64,000 bases of DNA from Bimuria novae-zelandiae CBS 107.79. Lineage: Eukaryota; Ascomycota; Dothideomycetes; Pleosporales; Didymosphaeriaceae. Positions 1 through 9,276 of this stretch are shown in pieces. Below the pieces are notes generated by a model, which was not told where the DNA came from, made no database searches, and was given only the letters and a program-made list of their open reading frames with translations. A program made the position numbers and the translations under genes. The stretch is taken from contig ML976681.1 of NCBI GenBank assembly GCA_010015655.1, forward strand, positions 706,819 through 770,818. Direction: 5' to 3'. Each line of letters opens with the position of its first letter. Positions within the stretch are counted from its first letter, which is position 1.

Positions 1-451
1 TATCCAGAATCTTGGAATCTTAGAATCTAGAATATGCCACAGATACACAGTGCAGCAGTAGCGTTTCGTGAAACACGTACCCGGGAAGTATCATTCCATG
101 ATGTATAAAATAACAAGCCAATTCAGAGGTTGTGCAAATTGGTATCGTGCGCACACCGGCAAAGCAGATGCCGGACACATAATCAAAAGAGACAACACCA
201 TACGACAGGTCCCAGACCAATCCCACCCACCTGCTCCTAACCGAGGACCTTGTCTCCTATATAAGTACCACCCGTTTTATTGATTGAATTGATGACAGCC
301 GACCCCAAAACACCATTTCATGGAAAAAAAGGAATCCTGCCTTTGTACACGCCGCAGATGATGAGAGGGAAATAATGCGCCAAGTGCTCTATGTCGTGAC
401 CAGAGACATTATGTAGAAGTACAATGTGGTATGCTGTATGGTGGAGGGGTG
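1..451. other. Intergenic, no gene seen
   Basis: No convincing open frame on either strand. This is the downstream flank of the SS18-like gene, whose stop lies at 452, so its 3' UTR probably runs into this stretch. A TATA-like run (tatataag, about 257-265) is present but no gene can be tied to it. Confidence 0.5.
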
Positions 452-1761
452 TTATTGCTGTGGTTGCTGGAAGTTGTTCGGCATGCCGTTGTTCATGCCA
501 ATCGCATTACTGGATAGTTGCATATTGGGCGGTAAACCAGCACTGTTGAGAGGTTGCATGTTGTTCTGTAGACCCGCACTATTCGGTGGCTGCATGCTGT
601 TTTGTACACTTGCTAGTGACGAAGTTGAATTCAGTCGCTGCGGGCCTGGTGATGCCTTGTTCGACGCGCCCTTCCACCCAGGAAAGAGACTTTGCAGTCT
701 TGCATATAGTTTCACAAGCTCGTCTGGTGACGCAGGCGCAACCATTATGGCAGGCCCGGGCATGATGTTCTGGTTCGGCTTGGTGTGTTTCTCCGCATTC
801 TGCGCGAGGAAGGCGAGGTTGGCTTGCAGGCGTCGCATGTAGCTGGAGCTGTTAGCAGAGATGCAGATAGATCGGAAATCGTGAAGCTCACTCCCTGTAC
901 TCGGGCGAGGGCTGCTGCTGCTTCTCGCCCTCCTGCTTCGTGTCGGGCGCGGGTCCAATGTGGCCGGCCTTGCCCTGCTCGTACAGCTCCATGACCTGCT
1001 GGATGAGCACCTGGTTGATCTCAAGCAGCGTGTCGATGCGCTGCTTTTCGCGCGCCTGGGCGACTGGCGACACAGGCGACTGCGGCATCTGCTTGACGGG
1101 CGTCTGGGCGGCCATGGGCTGCGGCATGGCGGGCTGGCTCGAGGGCGGGTTCATGGCTTGGGTCGCGGGCACGCTGGGCGACTGCATCTGCTGGGGCGTC
1201 GCATAGGGCGAGGCGGTCGCGGTGTGCTGGCTGGTGGCCGGCGAGGCGGTCTGGCGGCTCTGGACGAACTGCTGCTGGTGGGCGGGCGACGCGAGCGCCT
1301 GCGCATAGGGCGCGCTCGAGTACGGGCTAGCCTGGCCCTGCTGCTGCTGCTGCTGCTGCTGTGCGGTGGCTTCACTACGGTCAGCGCGCGGCGCGACGGC
1401 ATGGGGTGCGCGGCTTGGGGCCTGCGTATAGCAGAGGGAGGGAGTGATAGTGGCAGGCAGCGGCGCGCTTACCTCTCGCCTGGTAAAGCTGCGTCTGCGA
1501 CAGGCCTCCGGGCTGCATCACGGCGCCACTCGTCGCTTGGGACCCTGGAGCGCCTGGCATGGTCGCCGGAAAGCCTGGTGGCGGGCCATTGGCAAACTGC
1601 TGGTAGGGGAACGGCGCGTTGGCTGACTGCTGTAGCCGGGCCTGTGGATCTTGGTACAGGTGTGCCTGCTGCGGGGAATGCGAAGGTGCTGAGGAGGTGG
1701 AGAACGGCCCGCCAAACGAGGGCGGCAGGTGCTGGGGACTATTGAACGTTTGGTAATCCAT
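452..1761 (-). CDS. SS18/SSXT (SNF11-type) SWI/SNF subunit homologue
   Basis: The predicted protein is about 387 residues, rich in Gln, Pro and Ser. It starts at the ATG at 1761 (MDYQTFNSPQ). Exon 1 is 1761-1473. Exon 2 ends at 892 and most plausibly starts at 1369; an acceptor at 1421 fits the consensus but gives the wrong frame. Exon 3 is 848-452. A seven-Gln run coded by CAG repeats lies near 1340-1362. The recognisable core is helical: REKQRIDTLLEINQVLIQQV followed by MELYEQGKAGH, then across the last intron YMRRLQANLAFLAQNAEKH. This matches the SSXT/SNH layout of human SS18 (helix with INxxLIQxxM, then LxxNLxxLA) and yeast Snf11. Known SSXT proteins are SWI/SNF chromatin-remodelling subunits, so a nuclear coactivator role is inferred. 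Upstream lies more than 1 kb without genes. The family call is fairly sure; the first intron is not. Confidence 0.78.
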
Positions 1762-2901
1762 GGCGGGCGCTGCCAGTCATTGGGTGCGTCGCACAGCTCG
1801 GTTTAGATTGATTGGGGGAATGGGATGATCAAAGAAAGGAATAACGTGCGGTGTGTGATAAGGTTGTTGGGTCAAAGCAGGAAAGAAACTGCGCCACTGC
1901 CCCCGAAACCCCGGCGTGTGCTTAGAGCGTCCATTGCCGACGGTGTGAGCATTCGGCAGCAGAAAGACATTCCACGCAGCGCGCAGACGGCCGCCGTGAG
2001 CATGTACTGACGAGCAGGACAGCAACCGAAACAGCATGCAAGAAACCCGGCGTCTCGTCAAATGCCTGCCCGCCTCCACCACGCATGCACAGAAGCACCT
2101 GGACAACCCCTGCTCGCCTTGGCTCCACTACGGAGAATACGCTGGACCGCATCTAGATCCGCAACCGCAGCCACATGTTCTGGTGGGACGCCGTTAATAC
2201 TCGTCGCGCACCCAGCCCTCGCCGTACTGACTCCATCCTATGAAATGCCGCAGCCGGGAGCACTGTCCGTCCACACTCACGAACGGTGAGTCTGTTCCTG
2301 TCCCCCGTTCCCCAGTAAGCGACCATGCCGGCTGTGCGTCATACGGTGGAAACGCATGTAGAATGTGGCAAGCTTCAGCGTGACATCGAAGGCGCTCCAA
2401 GCGGCCGCCGGTAGCTGGTGGGTCGGGTCATTGGCATCTCAACCGTCCCAGCGATCCATCGTGCCACAGGACCTTCGTCCAGCATCCAACCGTACGAGTG
2501 CGAATGTCACGCCGCCATACGCTGCACGTCCGGGGACACGGGCACTGGTCGGTTGAACGCGCTTAGGCATGTTTTGATCGCTGTGGCTGCAACATGTTCT
2601 TTGAGGCGTGATAGTGTGCCCATCGCGACGACCTGACTCGCGTCTGCGTGGTTCCTCGTCGTTAAAGTATATACTTGCACTAACCGTGCAACTGTTTCCA
2701 AAATTCCGCAGTCGTCTGCTCGGAGCTGGAGCCGATTTCCACCTGCCACCGAGTTTGGAGAGTGACGCTGGAACCCAGGGTAATCCAATTACCCCTGTAG
2801 CCTCACAGCTACTAGGATAGAGATCGGGTGGCATTGCCCATGATTGACACAATGCGGCATCTGCATTCCATAATTTTAGAGGTCTAGCAACTGTTGATCA
2901 A
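1762..2901. other. Intergenic, promoter of the SS18-like gene
   Basis: The stretch runs from the SS18-like start (1761) to the MRM2 stop (2902). Open frames of up to 137 codons exist on the minus strand (2439-2852) but show no domain, no splice logic and no family resemblance. I regard them as chance. Confidence 0.5.
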
Positions 2902-4230
2902 CTACTCTCGAAAGACCTCTTCTTTTGTTGGCGCTTCTTTACGTCTCAACGCAACAAGGTATCCTTCCTTCGATTCCTGATGCAAAGTCAGCTACTAAAA
3001 ACGACTGCCTTCGTATAACGTACACTACGTGAAGAGTCGGGCTTCTCTCGGTGCACCTTTGCAAACAAGCGTTTGAGCTTCGTTTCGAGCGCCTTGTCTT
3101 CCGGGCCTTGATAGAACTTGCAGAGAAAGTGGCCACCGGTGCGCAAGGTATCGAATGCAAACGTCAAGCCTGCCATACATAGGTCCTAACCATTCGATTA
3201 GCCTTTTTTCTTTTATCTCTCCATAAACCATGCTGAAGACTTGCCATGCTGCCAGCGTGGTCCTTGAACGCAATGCCAGATGTGTTCATCAACCTGAAAT
3301 ACGGGTCACTCAAGCTCTTCTTGTAGAAGCCAGTAATCTGGTCCCAGGGTTCTGACATATCTGAGAGCACCACATCCACGACTCGCCCTTGGCACTGGTC
3401 CCTTTCTTGCAGCGAGAGTCTCGGATTTGGGCCTTTCTCGCTGTGGTTCTCCTTGTGCGGCTGCCCGACAGACTCTACCTCCACCCCTTCAAGGTGGGCA
3501 TGCCGTTCTATGTCGACGTAGCCGCGTTCCATCTCTTCCAGCTCTTCCTCTGTCATCCCGCCGTCCTTATGCGACAATACCTGCTTCCGAGGGCGCCCGA
3601 GGTCGGGATCCTGCACGTAGGCTCGCACCTCCGCTTGTACGGTCGGAGAGAGGAAGTTGCCTTGAATCGTTGAAACGCCTCGGGGAGGCTGCGCAGGAAT
3701 CAAATCGATACCGACGACGCGTCCGCCTGGAGTTGTTTTGTTGATAGCGACCTACGCTGATGTGAGGACGGGAGGCGCGATGGACGTGGGCGGAAGGTAC
3801 GAACCTGGGACCAGGACCCCGGCGCGAAACCCTGGATAGTGTCAGATTGTGTAGCGACTTGAGGAGTGAAAGGTCACATACCAAGTCAATCACTGTTTGA
3901 CCGGGTTTGAATAGCTTATGCTTCTCATTTAACTGGAATAGTGTGAGGTCGTGCCCTACAGCGGTTACGTGCACCACCTACCTCGAGAAGCTTGAAGGCG
4001 GCGCGACTTTTCAAGCCCTGCACTCTAGCCTCTTTGGCAAAGAAGTCCTTGCCTTGTCGCGACTTCCATCTCGTAGACGAAGACGAGGATGAGTATCTGG
4101 TTGCAGGAGCTCTGGAAGGAGGCGAACAAGAAGGGCATTTTAGGGCTGCACACAGTACCGGCGCGGACCAATGGCTCACGTCAAGAAGCGCACCATCAGC
4201 GAGCTGTCGAAAGACCCGGCGTGACAGCAT
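2902..4230 (-). CDS. MRM2: Mitochondrial rRNA 2'-O-methyltransferase, FtsJ/RrmJ type
   Basis: Six exons give about 356 residues: 4230-3982, 3932-3882, 3831-3805, 3751-3245, 3185-3024 and 2976-2902. The N terminus (MLSRRVFRQL, then Arg- and Ser-rich) looks like a mitochondrial presequence. Next come SRAAFKLLE and KPGQTVIDL, then GFAPGSWSQ (SAM-binding motif I) encoded alone on a 27-nt exon. GGRVVGIDLIP follows, a charged insert of about 60 residues, DVVLSDMSEPWDQ (motif IV Asp), and GGHFLCKFYQG (catalytic Lys region). This order is that of FtsJ-type 2'-O-methyltransferases, of which yeast Mrm2 modifies a uridine in the large mitochondrial rRNA. Five introns of 49-59 nt are resolved by frame. 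Intron 4 (3186-3244) has a GC donor (GCAAGT) and a TTAG acceptor, because no GT site keeps the conserved SMDLCMAGLTF frame. The charged insert between motifs I and IV is longer than in bacterial RrmJ. Confidence 0.9.
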
Positions 4231-5610
4231 CGAACAATTTGTGAGTCTTCGAGCGCACTGCGATGCATTATGGCCCTAGGAAAGTTGGAGCACGAACCGC
4301 ATTGTGGCGTCCAATGACCGTCCAGCCGGTGCCAACCTCAACGTCCTCCGTGAAGTCCTCCATTGTGCACTATCATTCCAAGCATTTAGTTCGTGGTTTT
4401 CTCGGGGTCCAGCTCATGCAACATTATTCAATAACAATTGAAGCATGTAAGCCATCTGTAGCTCCCTCAAAGAAATCGTTCTGTCTCAACACCTGACGAG
4501 ACGCCGTGACGGCAGCTTTCCGTACATTGACGCGGCCCTACACCTATTTCCTCGGGGTAATTAGAGTCTAGCCACTCTATTTGTTATGTTAATTGAACAT
4601 GGATTGCATTGCACTTACAGCAAACATCAAAACACAAATATCTATATGGCCCGTTAATACTGTAGGTGATTTCAGTTTCTATTTGACATGCCAAACGTTT
4701 AGCACGCTACAAGTCGCACTATATACTCAGGAGCCTACTCCTGCCGTATGGTAATTTCCTGTTTGTACCCCTAAGAGTAAGCTTTAGTATGGATACTGAA
4801 ATCACGAATGCCATGCGAAGTATCGCGCCCGCAGATATAGAAATTGATCCATTGAAGAGAGACATAATGTAGACCAGCCCTGGGGTATCTGGCGCAGGAT
4901 CGTAGTTCTAATGGCTGCTAGAGCTGCGGGCCATGGCAGACGCCAACGTTAACGAACTAGGTACGCCACGACGCTCACGCATTGCGCTATAGCTCTTGTC
5001 AAGTCCCAAATACCAAGTTTGTACTTCTTACAATTAACTGTACTACATCGTGTTTGACAAGCACAGCAGGTCACAATGAATATGAACAGACCGATGCCAT
5101 GAGCATTCGGGCATTCATGTCTGAGCTCGGGACAGCGACGCCATTTTCCGGCTACTCAGATTATGGAGGCAGGTGCGCAGCGCGACCGCGATCGTGGCCG
5201 TGCTCTCGGTGAATGGTGAAGGCACGGGCCTTTTCGCCTTTTTAACTGTGCTTGTGCACGAGCGCCAGGTGAACGCTACGTACGTGCACTCGCGCCTGCC
5301 GCGCTGCCAGCGCTCCCTCTCGGCCTTTATATAACTACCACTTCCCTCACCACCACCCAGTTCTCTCCCCAACCAACTCTCGTTGCGGACGCCTCTCTCG
5401 AACGCTTCTTGCTATACATAGCATCAGCCTTCGAACGTGCCTCTCGCGCACTCTCCACAGCCTCCACACACCGGTCTTCTGGTTGACCACCCTGCCACCA
5501 CCCACCTATCTGTGACTTCAACGGTCAGCTGTCGAACACTCCACCCCCATCGTATTGAACTGCAGAGTCAGGTCAACATAGACATCTTCGATATCCCTCC
5601 GAATGTTGCA
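4231..5610. other. Intergenic between divergent MRM2 and the coiled-coil gene
   Basis: About 1.4 kb with no convincing gene. The left part is AT-rich and would carry the MRM2 promoter; the right 290 bases are the TATA box and pyrimidine-rich leader of the next gene. A 17-codon frame on the plus strand (start 4171) overlaps the MRM2 first exon antisense and is not called. Confidence 0.55.
5326..5335 (+). promoter_or_regulatory. TATA-box-like element
   Basis: TTTATATAAC lies about 275 bases before the ATG at 5611. It is followed by a C/T-rich leader (5336-5560) like the leaders of well-expressed filamentous fungal genes. The assignment is from sequence alone. Confidence 0.4.
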
Positions 5611-6426
5611 ATGCTAGTACTATATTTCTTTGGCCTCCTATGCATCCTGAAGGCCTACGATGATTACCAGTATTACAAGACTAAGCAGGCGGTGAACTGT
5701 GCATACTTCACAGGAATTGTGGTCACCCTGCTGATGTGTCTTGATTCTTTCACTCCACTTAAGGCCCTTGTACTTCTCATGACCATTTGCGCCCTCGCTT
5801 TCGGCTGGGTTCGCGATCTATACACCGGAAACCAAGCCTTTAAGGCCGAGACCGCCCGTCGAAACGCCCACGTCCAAGCCGCCGAAGAGGAGAACACGCA
5901 GGTAAAAGCCGGAGTACAGAAGAGGACCACAGAACGCGACTATTGGTCTACTAAATACCGCGACCTCGAGCATGCCCACCGCCGATGCGTGACCTTCCAT
6001 CAGTACGAGACCATGAATAACTTGTACGAGTCAGAGGAGATCGAGATTAAGCGCTTACGTAACTCAGACGCGATTCAATCCACCTCCAAACGTTATGAGG
6101 ATGGTCTTGTCACCAAGGACAGCGAGATTGAGAAGTCGAAGAAGGATCTTGCGTTTGAGCACCTCAAGACAGAGCGATACAAGGAGGACTATCACAAGAT
6201 CCATACTCTCGAGAAGGAGTTGGAGACTCTCAAGAAGGAACACACCGAACCCCTGCGAAATAATCAATGGGTGGACTCGAAGGCCCAAGAAAAGAATCTC
6301 GCTTTCGATCAATTCGTCAAGCTGATGCTCAAGACGGTCAACGCCGGTGGCGACAATGCGAAGACTGCCTGCCGCGTTGTGTATTCGCTTCTAGACGACT
6401 ATAAAGTGGACTCCTCGCTTCTTTAG
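5611..6426 (+). CDS. Membrane-anchored coiled-coil protein (N-terminal part)
   Basis: The frame is open from 5437, but the first standard ATG is 5611 (MLVLYFFGLLCILKAY), right after a pyrimidine-rich leader. Two or three hydrophobic segments come first (residues about 1-16, 28-45 and 49-66). A Lys/Glu-rich coiled coil follows (about 80-215, with LEKELETLKKEH), then a short helical stretch ending DDYKVDSSLL. Only 36 bases separate this stop from a downstream exon in the same reading frame. A 57-nt intron (6406-6462, GTGGAC...CACTAG, divisible by three) would remove the stop and join the two into one product; I favour that model. The family is not recognised. If fused, the protein is membrane-anchored at the N terminus, coiled-coil in the middle and FG-rich at the C terminus. 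Confidence 0.65.
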   Translation: MLVLYFFGLLCILKAYDDYQYYKTKQAVNCAYFTGIVVTLLMCLDSFTPLKALVLLMTICALAFGWVRDLYTGNQAFKAETARRNAHVQAAEEENTQVKAGVQKRTTERDYWSTKYRDLEHAHRRCVTFHQYETMNNLYESEEIEIKRLRNSDAIQSTSKRYEDGLVTKDSEIEKSKKDLAFEHLKTERYKEDYHKIHTLEKELETLKKEHTEPLRNNQWVDSKAQEKNLAFDQFVKLMLKTVNAGGDNAKTACRVVYSLLDDYKVDSSLL

Positions 6427-6462
6427 ATTAATCTTGGAAAGTTCGCGTGGTACCATCACTAG

Positions 6463-7601
6463 GCGCAAGATCTCTTCGGAACGCCAGGAGAGTTGAAGGG
6501 CGGTTTCCACGGCACACCCGGGAATTCTGGCATATTTGCCGATTCCTCCGGCAACCTTGAGTTCCTAGCTGAAGTGAACGGGGACATCTATACGTGTAAG
6601 GTGCCGCGGGTTTACAACTTCAGCACGATGGTTCAATTTGGACAAGGTCATCTGAAAGAGAAACCCTTGCCCGACGGATCAAGAACTTATCTGGCCCTCA
6701 TCGACGACGACTTCCCGGAGAACGGTGTGCCTACACCTCAGTCTGTCCTTCAGCCCGTTCTCCAGCCTCCTTCAGACGCTCCCGCTCTTTCCACTAGTCT
6801 TGATCCCAACGTCGTGGGGGGACTCCTAGACATAAAGAGTATCACGATCTACAACTCGGGAGCGGATACTCTCTTTAGGATACAGATTACCGGGCCTACC
6901 GCTGGCACTTCTGTCAACCAACTGCCGCAAGACGCCGCTCACACTACGCAGCAGAATCCAACTGTTACTAAACCCTCGGCTGGCACATCATCGGACTGGA
7001 CCGGACAGCCCGCTGGACAGACCTACAATACCCCTTCTGCTACTAGCGGTTTCTCCTTCTGGGGCAATGGGTCAAATAACCAGAATGCGTCTCTGGACAC
7101 CAACGGCGCGCCTGCTGCCTCTCTCGGGTCGAGCGCCCAGGAGGCAACAGACAACTTTTTCAAGTCTGTGCGGAACAAGGACCAAAAAAGTGCGACTGTT
7201 GCCCCTTCAGCAACTGGCGACCAAGGAATTTCTATCCTGGGGGGGGGCGCCAAAGAGCAGCAGGTCACTCCTACGAATTCGTCGTTGGGATCCGCCGGTG
7301 GTAGGAAGTCCGATTCAATCTATAAGAGAAGAAGCAAGGGAATTTGTGGAACGTTCTTGCTGGTGTGGCGGCGGCAAATGGCACTTCCCTCTTTTCAAAT
7401 GCTGCCGTCACCACGAGCGCCACAGGCGGACTATTCAGTGGTGCTGGCTCGTCGTCCAAGACTGCCGCCGCTCCTCCCAACAACGGCTTATTCGGGGCAG
7501 CTGGCTCATCGTCCACGACTCCCGCCGCTGCTCCCGCTGATAGCACCGACGACAAGGAGATGGACGCGTGGCTGGATAGCATGGGCCGCTCGCAGCGGTA
7601 G
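6463..7601 (+). CDS. FG/GLFG-rich C-terminal part of the same gene (probable)
   Basis: The open frame from 6463 (AQDLFGTPGELKGGFHG) has no ATG before about 6628, which argues that it is a downstream exon of the 5611 gene. It encodes a compact region with an LEFLAEVNGDIYTC motif and a DGSRTYLALIDDDFP stretch, then a low-complexity Ser/Thr/Gly/Asn tail. FG-like motifs are spaced through the tail (FSFWG, SLFSN, GGLFSG, NNGLFG). A small intron (7301-7338, GTAGGA...GCAAG) moves into the last frame, which ends KEMDAWLDSMGRSQR at 7601. A run of nine G at 7239-7247 is an alternative place for a sequencing frameshift. GLFG-type spacing recalls nucleoporins, but no nucleoporin domain is recognised; function unknown. 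Confidence 0.55.
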
Positions 7602-8312
7602 AGCTCCCGATGCTCTCTCCTTTTCTCTTCCCCTTTCCTTTCTTTCTCTCCACACCTAGCATTCCCTAGGACTGCCTCTCGTATGCGTTCTTTATCTTAC
7701 CAAGATTAATTAATTTTTGCTTTGGGTTTGGCATGGCCATATACCCCAACTTTGCCTTTCGGGTCTTGTACCCTCGACGATGGAGACGAAAGTTATGAAA
7801 GAAGCTGTCACGACTAGTATTTGTATGCGCTTTCGCGTAAGGAGGATCAAGGCCATCGAGGCCCCTGACGAGAGAGTGCACGCTCAACTCAGTGGGTAGG
7901 CGCCGTAGAGATAGGAGGAACACCTAGCTCGAAAGCGCCTTTCGTTGGCCGTTGGATGTGGATATTAAAAGAAAGTTGAATCCAGACATTTTCCCAAAAT
8001 GCTTGGTGTGACGTTGAGGAACGTATAGTCGCGTATCCGCTCTCCGCGTATGCGGCCCCACTACTTATTTCTAGCACCGCCCTATCTCGGCCTCCATTTC
8101 CAAAAATGTACTTTGACACACGCGGCGTTATGCAAGATAGTTTCTCTCTTTCGCCAACGAGGCGTATTCTCAAGCATTGTCTATTTGAGAGTAAATAGGC
8201 GTTTCGTGTTGGGAGTATATATGTTCATGAGGTATCACTTGCCCTGTAGCAGACGAAATCCACACGCTCTTTTTGCATACCTTCCCTAGGTAGAACTTGC
8301 AACACAAGCAGC
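7602..8312. other. Intergenic
   Basis: 3' flank of the FG-rich gene and promoter of the RTA1-like gene. A TATA-like run (agtatatatg, about 8214-8223) lies some 90 bases before the ATG at 8313. No other signal seen. Confidence 0.45.
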
Positions 8313-9276
8313 ATGAATAATCTTCATTCTCGTGGTGGCGAAGTCGAATTCGATCTCTACCCGTACGCGCCTTCCCCCACCGCAGGCTACGCCTTCCTCG
8401 CTCTCTTCGGTATCGGAGGCTTGGTGCACCTTTGCATGCTCATTCCCCTTCGTGCATGGTTCTTCATTCTTTTTGTTCTCGGTTGTGTTGGTAAGCCACT
8501 GAACTCCTTCTCGCTCCTAGCCCACTGCACACCGCTAACGATTGACAGGCGAAGCCGCTGGCTACTACGGCCGCGCATGGTCGCACTCCAACATTCGCAA
8601 CGGCTCACCCTACCTCATCCAACTCATGCTGATCCTGGCATCCGCTCCTCTCCTCGCCGCAACCATTTATATGACGCTCGGTCGTCTCGTGCGCGCGCTC
8701 GAGGCTGAAGAACACGCGTTTTTGTCACCGTGCTGGACCACGAAGATTTACGTCCTCATCGATATCGGTAGCTTCATCACGCAGACGTCAGGCGCGGCGA
8801 TGCAGGCTAGTGGTGACCCAGAAGGTATCAAGACAGGTAAAACCATCGTTATTGGGGGGCTATGCGTGCAGCTAGGCGCTTTTGCCGTGTTTATTGTCAG
8901 CGTCGGAATTTTCCATCGCAGGCTGGTGCTAGTACCAATGGAGGTATCGCGGATGCATGACACTTGGAGGAGGTATATGTGGATGTTGTATGCCGTGAGC
9001 GGGCTCATCATCGTACGGAGCATCTTTCGCCTGGCGGAGTTCACGGAGGGGGCGAACGGCCATTTGTACAAGACCGAAACATTTTTGTATCTTTTCGATG
9101 CATCGATTATATTTTTGGTGGTAGTCATTATGGCGATATTACACCCAGGGATTTTGTTGAGGGCGGTGAGGAAGAGGACGGAACGGGGGATCCCTTTGCT
9201 TTACAGTGACCGTGCACGCCGTGCACACCTTCGGGCCGTGCACGCCTTGGCGACCTGCTGCACATCTCAAAAATGA
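8313..9276 (+). CDS. RTA1-like multi-TM protein with transposon-derived tail
   Basis: Exon 1 is 8313-8490 and exon 2 starts at 8549 (intron 8491-8548, GTAAGC...CTAAC...CAG). The protein begins MNNLHSRGGEVEFDLYPYAP and contains seven hydrophobic segments. Family signatures include YYGRAWSH, YLIQLMLILASAPLLAATIY, the DIGSFITQTSGAAMQ loop, and RSIFRLAEFTEG. RTA1-family proteins are fungal plasma- or vacuolar-membrane proteins linked to lipid or drug tolerance; the substrate here is unknown. The last 24 codons after IPLL come from the terminal repeat of the adjacent pogo element: the insertion fell inside a CTT-TAG stop, so translation now reads into transposon sequence up to 9276. The core is intact, so the gene may still work. 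Confidence 0.85.

Noticed and set aside
2439..2852. 137-codon minus-strand frame between MRM2 and the SS18-like gene
   Set aside because: No motif, no splice structure, and composition like the surrounding intergenic DNA.
4171..4224. Short plus-strand frame starting MAHVKKRTISELSKDPA
   Set aside because: Antisense to the first exon of MRM2, only 17 codons, no sign of continuation by splicing.
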